NCBI GenBank assembly: GCA_049999805.1
Contig: JBNGIO010005881.1
Location: forward strand, 1 to 54,815
Direction of reading: 5' to 3'
Source of the DNA: Folioceros fuciformis
Taxonomy: Eukaryota > Anthocerotophyta > Anthocerotopsida > Anthocerotales
Length of the DNA stretch: 54,815 nt
The position numbers were made by a program, and so were the translations under genes. Under the pieces are notes generated by a model. It searched no databases. It was not told the DNA's origin and was given only the letters and a program-made list of their open reading frames with translations. This document shows, piece after piece, positions 52,736 to 54,815 of the stretch (its first letter is position 1; every line of letters begins with the position of its first letter).

Positions 52736-54567
52736 GGTTGAGCGGGAACATGTCCTCATCTTCAGCCATCGGCGACGGAGGGAGGAGAGGAGTCCCCTGC
52801 GACGGAACCCACCTGTGCCGCCGCCAGAGAGGTCCAGGAGCAGCAGCGAGGTGAAGATCCTCTGGGAGAGTCTGCCCAACCAACGGCGGGGTAGGAGGGC
52901 CAGAGGCGGGCTAGTGAGGGGAGGAGCGCGACGGCCAGGAGAAAGGCGACCGTGGCGAGGAGACAGGCAACACTAAATGCATCCTAGGATAGTTTTTTGT
53001 AGGTTGCTTTTGCTTGGACCTAAGCCGCTCAGAAATTAAGAGCGCTGACTAACCTCCTTGACAGACTTTATGGTGGAAAGAACCTGCCACTAGCGTGTAC
53101 AAGAGGCCGGGTTGGGCCTCAGAAAATTCAGCGAAAACAAGCCCGACATTCCGACCTTGCAGAGCCTAGCGATGGCCACTGCTAGATAGAGAGATCCAGG
53201 CAGGCAAGCGCACGTAGTGTCTGAGGGTGTGGTGTGCAGGTTGCGATTGCTCCACGACAGTGGGACCGAGGACGAATCGGGAGGAGGAGCCTAACCGAGT
53301 GGAAGCCGAGCTTCCCTGCTATCCCCGTTTCTGGCCGTGTAAGGTGGTGGAGGCAAGAGGGGACGAATCCGCGGGTGGTGGAGTGGAGGCAACAACTGTC
53401 TCCCTTATTCCCTAGTGCTCTGCTACCTCCTAAATTCTGGGAAGGAGAAGAACGCCTGGGAAGGGCGGGGTGAAGGAGGAGAAGTGAGAGGAGTGAGCTG
53501 ATCGAGTCGGAGAGTGTGAAAAATTGGAGAAAAGAACGAGTGTAGCGAATCGATGAGTGCACGAGATGTGAGATGAGTTAAGGGGTTACAGTCCGAGTTG
53601 TGAGAACGTTGAGCGATGGAGTCGCGGACGTAGGCGACGGAAGAGTGTCTAGGGTGCTGAAGAATATGAGTGACTGAGGAACTGGCGGGGCTGTGCGCTG
53701 TGGGTGTGTGCCTGAGAGTCAAAGGCGTGGTTGATTTTATGTGTGTCTGAAGAGTTATGGAACCGAATGGAAGTGAACTATGAGCAGGGTTCCAGCCTAA
53801 GTTGTGGCGGAGTTTGATGTGTGGATGTGTGCGGGTGGTAGTGTCTGATTGGATGCGTGGTAGACTGTTACGTGGAGTAGGGAAATGCTAGCGGGTTGTG
53901 GAGAAGACCTGGCCTAAGTTGTCTATGACTGAAGCGTGCATGTGCAAGAGATTGTGGTGGTGTACCAGAAACCGTTGTGAGCAAGGTGACACGGGCCTGG
54001 CCAAAACGGGTGTCGATGTGTGTGCGATCTGTCGAGAGTGAGCCGTGGAGGTACGTGTGTGGGAAGTGCCCAGAGGAAGGTAGCCCGGAGAGGGAGGGAG
54101 AAGGCAAAGGTGAGGATAGTTGTGTCGCATTGTGACCGTAGCGGGTGCGAGGTCGGCAAAAGAAACCCCGAGTGTGGGGAGACCGAGTTCTGAGGCGGGA
54201 GACAACCGTTGGTGAAAATGGCTGGAGGCCGTAATTGGCTGAGGTAGTGTGAGACCCAGGATCAACACTCAGATCCTGAATGAGGCCAGGAGAGGTAAGT
54301 CGCACCTAGAGCTAGAGAGAAGAGAGAGAGTGGGACCCACCGAGGTAGTGGATCCCGCTACCGTCGTGGAGTAACGATCAAGGTAGTCGAGAGTTGGGGT
54401 AGTAGAAGTTCTTCCGGGGTAGTTGGGAAGCCAGTAGTTGAAGAGACCCCCCGGTAGCCAAGTAAGACTGTAAGGTAGTTCAGAGCCGTGGTTGCTAAGC
54501 TGCAACGGAGGTAGCGGTAGTTGAATGGCAGGTAGAAGAGCGGAAGGTAGATAAAGCTTGACCTTGG
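52736..54567. other. No gene recognised
   Basis: GC-rich to 53.0 kb, then purine-rich with many GTGTG and GAGAG runs. Several minus-strand frames of 60-145 codons have no family resemblance and are rich in Ser, Pro, Thr and His, as expected from repeat composition. From 54335 to 54560 a loose GGTAGT motif recurs every 20-30 bases. Possibly LTR or satellite-like DNA. Confidence 0.5.
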
Positions 54568-54815
54568 GTAGTAACTGACTTTGTGAGAAAACCTATGTTA
54601 TTTAGCACAAATCATTCCTTTGGGATTGAATCCCTGAGCTATAATTACAAAGAGGGTTTGTGTGGACCTCGCGGCACCCCTGGGTGCAATATTTTCCCCC
54701 ACAGGTAGTAACTGACTTTGTGAGAAAAAATGTGTTATTTAGCAAAAATCATTCCTTTGGGATTGAATCCTTGAGCTATAACGACAAAGAGGGTTTGTGT
54801 GGACCTTGCAGCACC
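54568..54815. repeat. Direct repeat with 147-bp period, running off the window
   Basis: GTAGTAACTGACTTTGTGAG starts at 54568 and again at 54715. The following 100 bases match closely to the window end (for example CATTCCTTTGGGATTGAATC in both). Only one full unit and about two thirds of the second are visible. It could be the start of a tandem satellite or part of a larger repeat. Confidence 0.85.

Noticed and set aside
53182-54305. Several minus-strand frames of 60-145 codons rich in Ser, Pro, Thr and His
   Set aside because: Overlapping frames of similar quality in one purine-rich strand indicate composition bias. No family motif is present.

Overview
The window is nuclear DNA of a green plant: spliced genes of clearly plant type sit among decayed plant retrotransposons. 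The best resolved gene is a MALE STERILITY2-like fatty acyl reductase, and the mobile elements include integrase fragments of a kind I associate with seedless plants and green algae. My best reading is a streptophyte with a large, repeat-rich genome, perhaps a seedless land plant. The lineage cannot be fixed from this sequence alone. Runs of N at 10427-10526, 11129-11528 and 37580-37589 are assembly gaps.

Layout. 1-4.6 kb: a Copia retrotransposon cut by a 207-bp solo LTR with a 5-bp target duplication. 5.1-6.4 kb: a decayed coiled-coil gene family that recurs inverted at 14.9-15.2 kb. 7.0-10.4 kb: a second Copia element running into a gap. 12.5-14.6 kb: a broken, intron-containing gene with the motif order of a beta-class DNA amino-methyltransferase. 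15.2-17.2 kb: a third Copia copy, 3' truncated. 17.2-25.5 kb: two Copia copies (one plus, one minus) fused tail to tail within a 14-nt microhomology. 25.5-26.4 kb: another Copia scrap.

27.3-36.7 kb is a gene island. Three apparently intact genes lie on the minus strand, and every exon junction could be placed by hand: an MS2/FAR2-like fatty acyl reductase (10 exons, 656 codons), an Sfp-type phosphopantetheinyl transferase (8 exons, 305 codons, first exon tentative) and actin-interacting protein 1 (7 exons, 621 codons). They have no obvious joint pathway and look like ordinary neighbours that escaped transposon invasion.

37-46.2 kb is a nested structure. An old LTR element whose integrase ends in a PHD finger was interrupted exactly at its stop codon by a complete Copia element (37834-45584, paired 173-bp LTRs, target duplication GTGAG). 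That element was in turn hit by a 2,041-bp TG...CA insertion with its own duplication (ATAGG), and it carries about 0.5 kb of further foreign sequence in RNase H. 46.2-52.7 kb is a LINE (L1 type) lacking its 3' half. 52.7-54.8 kb holds no recognisable gene and ends in a 147-bp direct repeat.

A theme across the window is that five Copia copies carry an extra coiled-coil leader frame between the primer-binding site and gag. Exon boundaries, LTR limits and identities were counted by eye, without alignment software.
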